Assembly (NCBI RefSeq): GCF_009847015.1
Contig: NZ_WVEM01000012.1
Span: 1-64,000 of the forward strand
Source: Sunxiuqinia indica
Lineage (GTDB): Bacteria; Bacteroidota; Bacteroidia; Bacteroidales; Prolixibacteraceae
Length of the DNA stretch: 64,000 nt
Reading direction: 5' to 3'
Positions 1 through 8,261 of this stretch are shown one piece after another. Position numbers and translations under genes: made by a program. The notes below the pieces were generated by a model, which was not told the DNA's origin, did not search any database, and saw only the letters and a list, made by a program, of their open reading frames with translations. Position 1 is the first letter of the stretch; the number at the start of each line of letters is the position of its first letter.

Positions 1-108
1 AGCAGGGATTATTGCAGACCGTTGATTTTAAACAAATCCGAGCAAGCTCAGCACGAAGAAATATGCAAGGAAAGAATGCGCGAGGCTTCAATGAGATACC
101 GAAAGTAG
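1..108 (+). CDS. Possible 3' end of an upstream gene, truncated by the window
   Basis: Frame 1 is open from the first base and ends at TAG 106-108, giving 35 residues rich in charged amino acids (it ends EASMRYRK). Frame 3 is also open, to TAA 168-170, four bases before the next gene. Which frame is coding cannot be decided from so short a piece, and no family is recognised. An AT-rich stretch (TAGTATATATAAAG, about 122-135) lies between it and the recombinase gene and could hold its promoter. Confidence 0.3.
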   Translation, partial: SRDYCRPLILNKSEQAQHEEICKERMREASMRYRK

Positions 109-173
109 TATTTGCGGTAACTAGTATATATAAAGACAGCCATAAAACAACCAATAAATCAAACAGATAACAA

Positions 174-977
174 ATGAACTTCGGAAAGTACGTTAACGAG
201 TTTACCAAAGATTTAGAGTTTAAGAACTACAGTAAGAACACGATAGAAAACTATGCTTCACAAGTAAAGCTATTTTTGGTCGATTTTACAGGCATAGCAA
301 CCAAGCCAAGCGAAGTAAATCAGCAGCAAATAAAAGAATGGATCATGCAGGCCAAAACGACCAACACGTGCAAACAAAGGATGTCGGCTTTAAAGCTATT
401 TTATAAATACACAATAAAGCAGCCTCGCAAATTCAGAGGCATTGAATATCCACGATCCGAAAAGCATCTGCCGCAGGTTATTGACAAAGATTTGATCATA
501 AAAAGAATAAATCAGATAAAAAACATCAAGCACAAGGCCATTCTTTCGCTGGCTTTCTCGGTTGGGTTGAGGGTTAGTGAAGTTGTCAACTTAAAAATAG
601 AGGACATTGACTCAACCCGCATGATAATTCACATAAAAAACGCCAAAGGTCGGAAGGACCGAATCGTTCCACTATCCATGAATATTCTTAATTTGTTGAG
701 GGCCTATTTTAAAATACACAGGCCGAAAGTATATCTATTCAACGGCCAAACATCATTGAAATACTCCGTAACATCATGTCAAAAAATATTTAAGCAGCAC
801 ATCGACAAGAAATCACATTTCCACATCTTACGACATTCATCATTCACCGCCTTGCTCGAAACTGGCACCGATTTACGGATAATACAAAAAATAGCCGGGC
901 ACGCATCAAGCAAGACAACAGAAATTTACACCCATGTAACAAACAAAAGCCTATCGAAAGTAACTCTACCTATTTAA
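174..977 (+). CDS. XerC/XerD-like tyrosine recombinase
   Basis: This 267-residue protein has the two-part layout of tyrosine recombinases: an N-terminal SAM-like DNA-binding domain (about 1-85) and a C-terminal catalytic domain (about 100-265). All catalytic residues are present: R133 (GLRVSEV), K158 (AKGRKD), H217 and R220 (HFHILRH), H243 (AGH) and Y252 (IYTHV). It lacks the extra arm-binding domain of the phage integrase at the right end of the prophage. It is followed after only 14 bp by the Rep-like gene, so the two are probably co-transcribed. Its role is inferred: it could integrate or resolve the module that carries the Rep gene rather than the whole phage. Specificity is unknown. Confidence 0.9.
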   Translation: MNFGKYVNEFTKDLEFKNYSKNTIENYASQVKLFLVDFTGIATKPSEVNQQQIKEWIMQAKTTNTCKQRMSALKLFYKYTIKQPRKFRGIEYPRSEKHLPQVIDKDLIIKRINQIKNIKHKAILSLAFSVGLRVSEVVNLKIEDIDSTRMIIHIKNAKGRKDRIVPLSMNILNLLRAYFKIHRPKVYLFNGQTSLKYSVTSCQKIFKQHIDKKSHFHILRHSSFTALLETGTDLRIIQKIAGHASSKTTEIYTHVTNKSLSKVTLPI

Positions 978-991
978 GCGAAAAAGCATAA

Positions 992-2128
992 GTGTACGAC
1001 GGAATTAAAATAGAATGCAAGGTTGACAACCCGCGCAAATGGGAAGAAACACTCCAACTCGTTGGCAGGCATAGTAATGCCACCGGCGAGGTTTTGCCAT
1101 TACCTTCTGATTGTCATGTATCGGCATGCACATTCAATCGCATTCCAACCCTAACAGGGCACCGTCACACACTTCAAGGATCACTGCACAAGTTTTATAA
1201 ATCAGGCGGAGAAAACGACGACGACTACAATCTCGCACAAGTTTGCGAGACGTTTAAGAGGCTAGAGAGTCAATTTAGTATCAATCCGCGTTATTCAAAA
1301 GTTATTAACTTCGAGTTTGGCGTCAATATAAACCTTCCGCCAGGCGTTTATGCTCAGGATTTTCAAAAGTACCTGGTCGCTGCATATACAAAGCCATTCG
1401 AAAAATTAAACCCCAAACGCCCCGCCGTTGGTTACATTGCCGAGTTTCACGACTTTAGTATAAAGGTGTACGATAAAGGATATCTGGCAAAAAATGGTAA
1501 CACAGATCAAATAAGAGTTGAAATAAAAGTCAACCGCACCCGATGGCTCGACCAGTATGGATTCAATAAAAAGAAAGACTTATACCTATCAGATTTACTC
1601 GATCAGGATAACATAAAGATATTAGGCGATATATTAGCACAGAAAGTACGTTCATTGATACTGACACCACGTCAGATTGACACATCAAAACTGTCGCCGA
1701 AACAACGCCTCACATTCTACGAATGCAGAGACGCCCGCAGCTGGGAAGAATGGACCTCAAAGCAACGCGAACGCAAACGTAAGCAACTCGCAAGCATTTT
1801 CGAAAAAGCAAACCAGCCCGACCCGGTAGACGTATTGGCAAGGCTGGTAAATGAAAAGTGGCAAGAGCTCACCACCATCCGGCCTGTACAACCGGAAGAA
1901 TCGAAAACACGCAAAAAGGTCCGCATTTCCACTCTTATTGTAGCGGGAATTCGTGACCTTTTGAGGTACTTCCTCAAAAGTCACGAACACGATCACCGAC
2001 AATTCTATCATGTGCACAGTCCGAGAGGAACGCCGTTACCACGTCCACCCACACCAAACCTATTAACAGGTTTCAGCAGGTGGATAGATTTAAACTGTAG
2101 GTCACCGCCTACACACACAATCAACTAG
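992..2128 (+). CDS. Rep-like protein resembling filamentous-phage CRI/gene II replication initiators
   Basis: A 378-residue protein starting at GTG. I see landmarks I associate with gene II/X (CRI-type) replication proteins of ssDNA phages: GSLHKF (63-68), FEFGVNI (107-113), IKVYDKG (157-163) and RVEIKV (175-180), in that order. If the assignment is right it would nick a double-strand origin to start rolling-circle replication. The last 60 or so residues are proline-rich and poorly protein-like, and the DNA there forms several hairpins, so the 3' end may double as an origin. Such a protein is not usual in siphoviruses. No catalytic tyrosine was assigned. A different replication or DNA-binding role remains possible. 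Confidence 0.6.
   Translation: MYDGIKIECKVDNPRKWEETLQLVGRHSNATGEVLPLPSDCHVSACTFNRIPTLTGHRHTLQGSLHKFYKSGGENDDDYNLAQVCETFKRLESQFSINPRYSKVINFEFGVNINLPPGVYAQDFQKYLVAAYTKPFEKLNPKRPAVGYIAEFHDFSIKVYDKGYLAKNGNTDQIRVEIKVNRTRWLDQYGFNKKKDLYLSDLLDQDNIKILGDILAQKVRSLILTPRQIDTSKLSPKQRLTFYECRDARSWEEWTSKQRERKRKQLASIFEKANQPDPVDVLARLVNEKWQELTTIRPVQPEESKTRKKVRISTLIVAGIRDLLRYFLKSHEHDHRQFYHVHSPRGTPLPRPPTPNLLTGFSRWIDLNCRSPPTHTIN
1950..1987. repeat. Long hairpin inside the 3' part of the Rep-like gene
   Basis: The arms TTCGTGACCTTTTGAGG and CCTCAAAAGTCACGAA pair over 16 bases with a single unpaired C, around a 5-base loop (TACTT). It lies within codons of the Rep-like gene, where such a long stem is unlikely by chance. 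A replication or packaging origin hairpin is the leading inference. Confidence 0.85.
2044..2084. repeat. Interrupted hairpin near the end of the Rep-like gene
   Basis: The inner stem AAACCT/AGGTTT has a 6-base loop. The outer stem TCCACC/GGTGGA is separated from it by unpaired 6-base and 5-base segments, giving a stacked stem with one internal loop. It is the second of four hairpins in this interval. Confidence 0.6.
2096..2113. repeat. Short hairpin near the end of the Rep-like gene
   Basis: TGTAGG pairs with CCTACA around the loop TCACCG. The stem is short (6 bp) and would be unremarkable alone. It is listed because it sits in line with three other hairpins. Confidence 0.45.
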
Positions 2129-2136
2129 GTAATAAC

Positions 2137-2167
2137 ATCCTGTCGGAGCTGATCACTCCGACAGGAT
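2137..2167 (+). repeat. Perfect 12-bp hairpin after the Rep-like gene
   Basis: ATCCTGTCGGAG pairs perfectly with CTCCGACAGGAT around a 7-base loop, starting nine bases after the Rep stop codon. No T-run follows, so it is not a typical intrinsic terminator. It could separate the Rep transcript from the HNH gene, or be part of an origin structure. Confidence 0.8.
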
Positions 2168-2181
2168 TAAACAATAACACA

Positions 2182-2607
2182 ATGAAGAACAACAACCATA
2201 AAGAAGAACCATTGTGGTGTAAGATGTACAGAGAGCAAGTAATAAAGCCAGCACAACAACAAAGACAAACACAACAACAAGGCTGGACCGAAGCAAGTAG
2301 AGCAGGATTTTACAACACAAAAGCATGGAAGAAGATAAGAGACAAGAGGCGAAACGAGAATCCATTGTGTCAGTTATGTGAGGAAAAGGGAATACTTCGC
2401 CCCGGCAAAGTTGTTGACCACATCATCCCTGTTGATGTTGAGCCAGCCAAGGCGCTTGATTACACTAATACGCAGCATATATGTACATCATGCCACAGCT
2501 GGAAGACAAAGGAAGACAAGAGAGAGCAGAAGCAACAGGACAAGCTTAACAGAGGCAGAATGCTAATGAAACAGTTTGAAACAAAACACAATACCCCAGG
2601 GGGGTAG
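2182..2607 (+). CDS. Phage HNH endonuclease
   Basis: A 141-residue protein with the HNH/zinc fold: CQLC around residue 67, DHIIPV, then the N, H and C positions of TQHICTSCHSWKT. The N-terminal AWKKIRDKRRNENP is also typical of the phage-associated family. HNH proteins placed directly before terminase genes are known in cos-type phages to work with the terminase during DNA packaging. The position here (HNH, 186-bp gap, small terminase, large terminase) fits that role. The N-terminus is rich in glutamine and basic residues. A homing endonuclease is less likely because the gene is free-standing in the conserved packaging position. Confidence 0.88.
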   Translation: MKNNNHKEEPLWCKMYREQVIKPAQQQRQTQQQGWTEASRAGFYNTKAWKKIRDKRRNENPLCQLCEEKGILRPGKVVDHIIPVDVEPAKALDYTNTQHICTSCHSWKTKEDKREQKQQDKLNRGRMLMKQFETKHNTPGG

Positions 2608-2793
2608 GTTCAAAACATAACCCATTTTGGAAACCACAAGACAGGAATCGCACTTTTTTTTTGTCAAGGTTGAACCAACGGGGGGTGTCAATCAGGCCAA
2701 TATTGAACGGGAGGGGGTGCAAAGTTTAACAGTCTGAATATTAAAATATTAACATAAAATAACGTGCGCAAAACGCCATCTAAATAAAATCAA
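2608..2793. other. Intergenic region between HNH and small terminase, candidate cos region
   Basis: No gene is seen. The stretch holds G-runs at about 2599-2604, 2680-2685 and 2713-2717, each followed by a T and then a CAA-containing segment within a few bases. It also holds a T9 run at 2654-2662 and a short palindrome GGTTGAACC. In HNH/TerS/TerL phages the packaging site often lies next to these genes. The assignment is inference from position and the repeated G-rich motif. Confidence 0.35.
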
Positions 2794-3204
2794 ATGTCAT
2801 TCAATAAAACACAGGTTGAAAGTTTCTTCGAGCGATTAGGTTACGACCTTGAAGTGGTTGAGAAGGGCCGCAAGACAATGGATGCTTTGCGCAAGAGATT
2901 TAACAAAATAAAGAAGCAGCTTAAAAACTCTGAAATCGATTACCAGGACACGGACGAAATGCACATCGTTACAATCTGCATGTGTGAAGAAATACAAATG
3001 CGTGCTTTGATGGACGTTGTTGCTACCGGCTCAATCATGTATGTTGACAAAGACAAAAAGGTAAAGCAGAAGAACCACTCGATAAGCACCTTCTACCAAA
3101 TGTCGAAAATGATCAACGACACATCAAAGAAGCTAGGACTATCAGCACTGGATCGCAAGGAGTTGAAAGTTGAAATGCCAATAGAAGACGGAATGCCAGA
3201 CTAA
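2794..3204 (+). CDS. terS: Terminase small subunit, P27 family-like
   Basis: A 136-residue, mostly helical protein. Its C-terminal DTSKKLGLSALDRKEL matches the 'L..LGL.p..R..L' ending of P27-type small terminases. It lies 25 bp before the large terminase, the usual place for the subunit that recognises the packaging site and loads the DNA. The N-terminal half (coiled-coil-like, rich in K and E) is not distinctive. The assignment rests on the C-terminal motif and gene order. Confidence 0.75.
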   Translation: MSFNKTQVESFFERLGYDLEVVEKGRKTMDALRKRFNKIKKQLKNSEIDYQDTDEMHIVTICMCEEIQMRALMDVVATGSIMYVDKDKKVKQKNHSISTFYQMSKMINDTSKKLGLSALDRKELKVEMPIEDGMPD

Positions 3205-3229
3205 AAAGAAAGACACATGAACTACTTCA

Positions 3230-4945
3230 ATGGCGAAACAGGACAACCAGAAACAGAAGGACGCGTACATATCCGAATCATTAACGAAGGCGGAAAACTA
3301 CAAGCGCGACATAGAAAACGGAAATCAAACAGCAAGCAAGTGGATTCAGTTAGCCGTGGCCCGGAGCCGTTCCGACGAGAAACGCGCTGACATTTATTTC
3401 AACGTTGAGGCCGTTCGTCGTGTTTACGACTTCTTTTTCTACATCAAGATAAAAGACGGCAAACGCTACGGACGTTTTAATTTAACACCATACCAGGCGT
3501 GGATCTTATCCGAGATATTTGGCTGGTTTTACACCGCCGACAAAAGCCGCCGGTTTCGTTACGCCATTCTTTACACAGCGCGGAAGTCAGGCAAAACAGT
3601 CTTTTCAGTTGGCATAGAATTATACATGCTAATAAGCGACAGAGAAGCAGACCCCGAAGCCTACCTATGCGCCACCACCCGCGAGCAAGCCGGGCAAGCA
3701 TTACGCTACACAAAAAATATAGTTAAAAATTCACCCGCATTAAAACGCCGGTTAAAAGTTCAGCAATTCCAAATCCTGTACAACAAGCGGTCCGGCATCC
3801 TGAAAGTACTAGCCAACAAGCCCGACTCAAACGACTCGCTTAACCCCTACGTGTTTATCATCGATGAAATGCACGCACACCCCACGCTCGACTTTTTCAA
3901 CGTGATGAAGTCCGGTGTCATGTCGCGCGAAAACCCGCTCGGCATCATCACCAGCACCGCCGGATTTAACAAAGATTACCCATTCTTTAAAATGGTTGAA
4001 ACAGGCAAGCGCACACTAGAGGGAGTCATTGACGACGACATTACATTCTACGCACTCTATTGCCTGGACGACGACGACGACATTGAAGACTATGAATGCT
4101 GGGTAAAAGCAAACCCCAACATCGGGCAAACCATCAGGCTCGACGCACTTAAAAAAGAATACAGCAAAGCCAAGCTCACCATATCCGAGTTAAACAACTT
4201 CATTACCAAAAACCTGAACCGCTATTTAGACGGCTTAGAAAACTGGATTCCCGACGACGTTTACAAAACATGCTTTACTAACATCGCACCGCCAACCGAT
4301 CAGCGCGTCCAGGCATTTATGGGCATCGACCTGTCGGCCACCCGCGACCTCGCATCCATTGTCATCGTATGGACCGACCCCGCCACCGGCAAGATGTGTG
4401 TTATGCCCGAATTCTATTTCCCGCAAAACGAAGTCAAGCGCATACGCGAAAGCGGCATCGACCTGGGCGAGTGGATAAAGAAAGGCTACATCATGGAACA
4501 CGATAGCCCCACAATAAACCAAGAATTAATTTTTGAGCGCATTAAATACTGGAACACCGTTTTCGAAATCACCCAAATCAATTACGACAAATGGAACTCA
4601 GGCTTTATTATTCCCAAGGTTGAGGCAGAACTATACATCATGTGCCAGCACTTCCAGCAACAAACCACCTGGTTTAACTTCCCGCTGAAATACATCGAAC
4701 GTCTATTCTTTGACGAAGCAATCGCCATGAGCGAAAACCCCGTATTGCGGTGGATGTTCCGAAACATTGTACTCTACTACGACGGCAATGGCAATATTAA
4801 GATCATGAAAAACAAATCGCTCGACAGTGTCGACGGCCCCGTCTCGTTAGCCATGGCCATTGGCGGTTGGCTCCAATACAATGGCGACGCTACCGCCGCA
4901 TTCTTCAAAGAACTAATGGACCAGCAAAAAGGCGACGCCGCATAA
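3230..4945 (+). CDS. terL: Terminase large subunit (ATPase-nuclease)
   Basis: This 571-residue DNA-packaging motor is of the Terminase_1 type. The ATPase half shows Walker A ARKSGKT (117-123), Walker B VFIIDEMH (208-215, with D212 and E213) and a coupling motif ITSTAG shortly after. The nuclease half starts with MGIDLSATRDLA (from 364), carrying the first acidic metal ligand D367, and includes a later YDKWNSG segment. The length is normal for the family. It threads the genome into the capsid through the portal encoded 43 bp downstream. Confidence 0.96.
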   Translation: MAKQDNQKQKDAYISESLTKAENYKRDIENGNQTASKWIQLAVARSRSDEKRADIYFNVEAVRRVYDFFFYIKIKDGKRYGRFNLTPYQAWILSEIFGWFYTADKSRRFRYAILYTARKSGKTVFSVGIELYMLISDREADPEAYLCATTREQAGQALRYTKNIVKNSPALKRRLKVQQFQILYNKRSGILKVLANKPDSNDSLNPYVFIIDEMHAHPTLDFFNVMKSGVMSRENPLGIITSTAGFNKDYPFFKMVETGKRTLEGVIDDDITFYALYCLDDDDDIEDYECWVKANPNIGQTIRLDALKKEYSKAKLTISELNNFITKNLNRYLDGLENWIPDDVYKTCFTNIAPPTDQRVQAFMGIDLSATRDLASIVIVWTDPATGKMCVMPEFYFPQNEVKRIRESGIDLGEWIKKGYIMEHDSPTINQELIFERIKYWNTVFEITQINYDKWNSGFIIPKVEAELYIMCQHFQQQTTWFNFPLKYIERLFFDEAIAMSENPVLRWMFRNIVLYYDGNGNIKIMKNKSLDSVDGPVSLAMAIGGWLQYNGDATAAFFKELMDQQKGDAA

Positions 4946-4988
4946 CCCACCGCCGCGCTTCGATATATTACAACAAAAGCGCGCGAAA

Positions 4989-6266
4989 ATGAACATATTT
5001 GCAAGCCTGCTAACTGGTGCATACAACTGGTTGCAAAAAGGCAAAAACCAAGTTTGGCGATGGGGCACCGAACTATTCAGCCTTCCACGAAATGGAGTAA
5101 CAGGCACCCCCGAAAAAATAGCTACCGTATTCACTTGCTGCCGGATATTATCCGACAACCTGTCGCGCATGCCCCTGTCGGTATTTCTCGACCAAGGCAA
5201 TGGCCGCATTGAAATGACCCGCCACCGCCTCACCTTTCTATTGAAATACAAACCCAACAATTACCAGTCGGCCAAAACCTTTTGGAGTACTATTGAATTT
5301 CACCGCAGTAAATACGGCAACGGACTGGCCCGCGTTTACAAAAACCAGAACACCGGCTACCCTACCTCAATGGAAATCATCCATCCGTCACAATTTAAAG
5401 AATACTTCTTTGAAAACGGAATACTCTATTATTCAATCTACAATGTAGGACGCGAGATTTACGAAGATATTCCCGCCACCGAAATACTACACTTTCGCAA
5501 CATCAGCGAAGACGGCATTATTGGATTCTCGCCACTGGTAGCCATCCAACGACAAACCAACATAAACGAGCGCGCCACCGCTACCATGGACAACTTTTAT
5601 AAAAACAACGCCATCACCCCAACGGTATTGGAAACCGACATGGTAGGCAACTTGTCAGGACCGGCCGCCGGAACATTAAAAGAGCAAAAAGAACAATTCC
5701 AGCGCGAGAACGCCGGGCCTGAGAACGCCGGTAAATGGATGCACCTACCCATGGGGACAAAGGCGAAATCAATCGCCATGCAATTTGTCGACGCCCAATT
5801 AATCGACACGTTGAGGTTCACCCGCGAAGACATCAGCTCAGCATACGGCGTATTACTCGGCATGGTCGACGGATCATTCGAAAAAATGGACGTCGAGCAA
5901 CTCACCACCCTGTTCAAGAACAACACCATGGGCCCAATTGTGGCCGAGTACATGGCCGAAATAAACAGCAAGCTACTCACCTCGCAAGAGCTAACCAGCG
6001 GCTTTTCGGTTATGTTCGACGTGCTTTCACTCATAGGCATGGACTATGCCACACTGGTAGCCGGTATTAAAGACCAGGTCGTAAATGGCCTCATGTCGCC
6101 AAACGAAGGAGCCAAAAAATTAGGCAACAAACCAATCCCCGGAGAGTGGGCCAACAAACACTACATGCAAGCCCAATACATCCCGCTCGAAAATTACGAC
6201 AAATACAATACACTCATGAAAGTTGATCCAACCCTCAAATCCAAACCAAATGACAACAGCAAATAA
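4989..6266 (+). CDS. Phage portal protein, HK97 family
   Basis: A 425-residue protein with the pattern of HK97-type portals. An N-terminal segment before GTPEKIATVFTCCRILSDN leads into the portal core, followed by SKYGNGLARVYK, a DGIIGFSPL segment and the ISSAYGVLLGM region. As a dodecameric ring it would form the DNA entry channel at one capsid vertex and bind TerL. It lies between TerL and the prohead protease, overlapping the latter by 17 bp. An AT-rich motif, ATATATTACA, sits about 18 bp before the start codon. Confidence 0.95.
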   Translation: MNIFASLLTGAYNWLQKGKNQVWRWGTELFSLPRNGVTGTPEKIATVFTCCRILSDNLSRMPLSVFLDQGNGRIEMTRHRLTFLLKYKPNNYQSAKTFWSTIEFHRSKYGNGLARVYKNQNTGYPTSMEIIHPSQFKEYFFENGILYYSIYNVGREIYEDIPATEILHFRNISEDGIIGFSPLVAIQRQTNINERATATMDNFYKNNAITPTVLETDMVGNLSGPAAGTLKEQKEQFQRENAGPENAGKWMHLPMGTKAKSIAMQFVDAQLIDTLRFTREDISSAYGVLLGMVDGSFEKMDVEQLTTLFKNNTMGPIVAEYMAEINSKLLTSQELTSGFSVMFDVLSLIGMDYATLVAGIKDQVVNGLMSPNEGAKKLGNKPIPGEWANKHYMQAQYIPLENYDKYNTLMKVDPTLKSKPNDNSK

Positions 6267-6885
6267 AATAAGCGTAAGAGCCACAAGCGCCGAAAAAATA
6301 AGCGTAAGAGAAAACACCGAAGAAGGCAAACGCTACATAGAATGGTACCCGATTGTATTTAACCAACGAAGCAGGTTGATTAGGGAGTATGGCGAAGAAT
6401 TCTACGAAGTGATTGAGCCATCAGCACCCGAGTCTATTTTACGCGACGAATCAATAAATACAAAAGCTACAGTGGACCACGACCGCAGCAAGATGTTGGG
6501 GCGTACCAAGTCGGGAACATTACAATTACGCCAGGACGATCACGGAGTTAAAGCAATCGTTGAGGTACCTAACACAACAGTCGGGAACGACACCTACGAA
6601 CAAGTAAAGCGCGGCGACTATTTCGAAGGATCATTTATTTACACGATCGCTGAAAATGGCGTTCGTTACGACCGCGCCGAAAAAACACCGGTAAGGTATG
6701 TATCTAATTTACGGAATCTAATTGATGTCTCAATAGTTCAGGATGGGGCATTTGCTACAAACGGTGTAGCCATCCGCGGGCTGCTGGAATTTGAAGAAAA
6801 CCAAAATCAACCCACCTCCGAAAACTCAAACGCCTCGCTCGATATATTAAAGAAAAGAACAGCAATTCACAAATTAAATTCATAG
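6250..6885 (+). CDS. Prohead maturation protease, HK97 U35 family
   Basis: This serine protease would trim the capsid protein during head maturation. With the ATG at 6250 it has 211 residues and overlaps the portal gene by 17 bp. An upstream TTG at 6223 is possible but less likely. Likely catalytic residues are H77 (in VDHDRSKMLG) and S128 (in FEGSF), the spacing expected of the U35 family. The N-terminus carries two copies of a short ISVR segment. The major capsid gene starts 5 bp downstream. Confidence 0.93.
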   Translation: MTTANKISVRATSAEKISVRENTEEGKRYIEWYPIVFNQRSRLIREYGEEFYEVIEPSAPESILRDESINTKATVDHDRSKMLGRTKSGTLQLRQDDHGVKAIVEVPNTTVGNDTYEQVKRGDYFEGSFIYTIAENGVRYDRAEKTPVRYVSNLRNLIDVSIVQDGAFATNGVAIRGLLEFEENQNQPTSENSNASLDILKKRTAIHKLNS

Positions 6886-6890
6886 TCAAA

Positions 6891-8168
6891 ATGAAACGAT
6901 CAGAAGAACTTCGCATCGAAAAAACACAAAAGATCGAACGGATGCAAGCCATTGTCGCCGCAGCCGAAAAAGAGAAAAAACGATCATTGACTGACGACGA
7001 ACAAGCCGAATGGGACCGTCTCGACGGCGAGGTTCGCAGTCTGACAACCGAAATCCAGCGCGCCGAGCGCATGGAAGAACTCGGGCAATTTACAAGTAAA
7101 AAAACAAAGAGCCAGCGTCAGGACACAGACACAGACGACGACGACGACCCCACCCAGCACCAGCGCGATGGAAAAGGTCCATTTATCAAGCGTGAAGCAA
7201 AAGTGTACAACCTTGGTAAAGCCATGAAGGAATACACGTCAGCGCGTGGCGATGTTTCACGCCTTACCGGCCTTGAAAAAGAAACGCAGGACGAAATGGC
7301 GAGAGGCATTTCATCCGATGGTCTGTTAATTCCGAACAACGTTTTTAAACGTGCAGCAACTTCAAACACAACCACCAATGCCGGTTCTATTGATGTGCAA
7401 ATCGCCGGTGGGTTATCAGTACTTGACACCGAAGCAGCACTGTATCGCCAAATGGGTTTAACCATTTTGGAAGGATTGCAAGGCACGTTCAAAGTTGGAG
7501 CAAAGGCTAAAGATGTAGCCGGGAAATATGCAGAAGGTGCAACAGTTACCGAGACCGGAAACAAAGCCACCTTTAAAACCATGGCCCCAGAGCGCTATGG
7601 AATTACCGACACGCAGTCTAAAGAGCTATTGGTTCAGGAAAACCCGGAAGTGCACATGGCCTATCTTAACGACATGATGCGCGGTTGCGATCGCAAAATC
7701 ACTGCCGAAATATACGCCGTAGCATTAGCCGCAGCAACCGAAGTTGCAGGAGTTGATTTAACCGATCCTGGTTTCCTTTCTTTGATGAAGTCAGTAAACG
7801 CCGGTGGCGGTGCTTTTGCCATGAACAGAAACACATTTTTCGACGCGCAAGGCGTAAAGGTAGACACCGGATCAGGTAAATTCCTGACATCAATGAACGG
7901 CGACGACAACGGAGTAGGAACAACTCACCGTGGTACTCGTGCGTATTATCACGATTTATTCGCCGATGGAGCAAATCAACAATACTTGCTTTATGGTATC
8001 TGGGCCGAAATTTGGTTAGGCATGTGGGGAGCAACCGAAGTACTGTTCAACCCATTCTCTTACCAGAAAGAAGCTGAAATCGAAATTACCGTAAACAAGC
8101 TGGCTAAAGCAGTATCGCGCAACGATGCCGCCTTCGTTAAGTCACCAGACTTAGACCCAGCAGCGTAG
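6891..8168 (+). CDS. Major capsid protein, HK97 fold, with N-terminal delta domain
   Basis: A 425-residue HK97-type capsid protein. Residues 1-65 are a charged coiled coil (EELRIEKTQKIERMQ onward), like the delta/scaffold domain removed by the protease. A linker rich in D follows (TDTDDDDDP, around residue 80-90), then the shell domain with SDGLLIPNN and later the GIWAEIWLGMWGATEV segment. It follows the protease directly and is followed by a strong hairpin with a T-run, consistent with a highly expressed structural gene. The cleavage point cannot be fixed from sequence alone. Confidence 0.95.
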   Translation: MKRSEELRIEKTQKIERMQAIVAAAEKEKKRSLTDDEQAEWDRLDGEVRSLTTEIQRAERMEELGQFTSKKTKSQRQDTDTDDDDDPTQHQRDGKGPFIKREAKVYNLGKAMKEYTSARGDVSRLTGLEKETQDEMARGISSDGLLIPNNVFKRAATSNTTTNAGSIDVQIAGGLSVLDTEAALYRQMGLTILEGLQGTFKVGAKAKDVAGKYAEGATVTETGNKATFKTMAPERYGITDTQSKELLVQENPEVHMAYLNDMMRGCDRKITAEIYAVALAAATEVAGVDLTDPGFLSLMKSVNAGGGAFAMNRNTFFDAQGVKVDTGSGKFLTSMNGDDNGVGTTHRGTRAYYHDLFADGANQQYLLYGIWAEIWLGMWGATEVLFNPFSYQKEAEIEITVNKLAKAVSRNDAAFVKSPDLDPAA

Positions 8169-8207
8169 ACCATCCAACACTCGTTATAGTTACAACAACA
8201 ACAACCC

Positions 8208-8238
8208 AAAAGGGAAGGGAGAGCCCTTCCCTTTTTTT
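8208..8238 (+). terminator. Hairpin terminator or attenuator after the capsid gene
   Basis: AAAAGGGAAGGG pairs with CCCTTCCCTTTT around the loop AGAG and runs into a T-tract. It sits inside the late operon, so it more likely reduces than abolishes transcription into the connector genes. Confidence 0.85.
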
Positions 8239-8261
8239 CATTCACTAAAAAAGCAAACGCC

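Noticed and set aside
8185-8207. ACA repeats after the capsid gene as a microsatellite or CRISPR-like repeat
   Set aside because: Only a few triplets, no spacers, and A/C-rich leaders are common between these phage genes.
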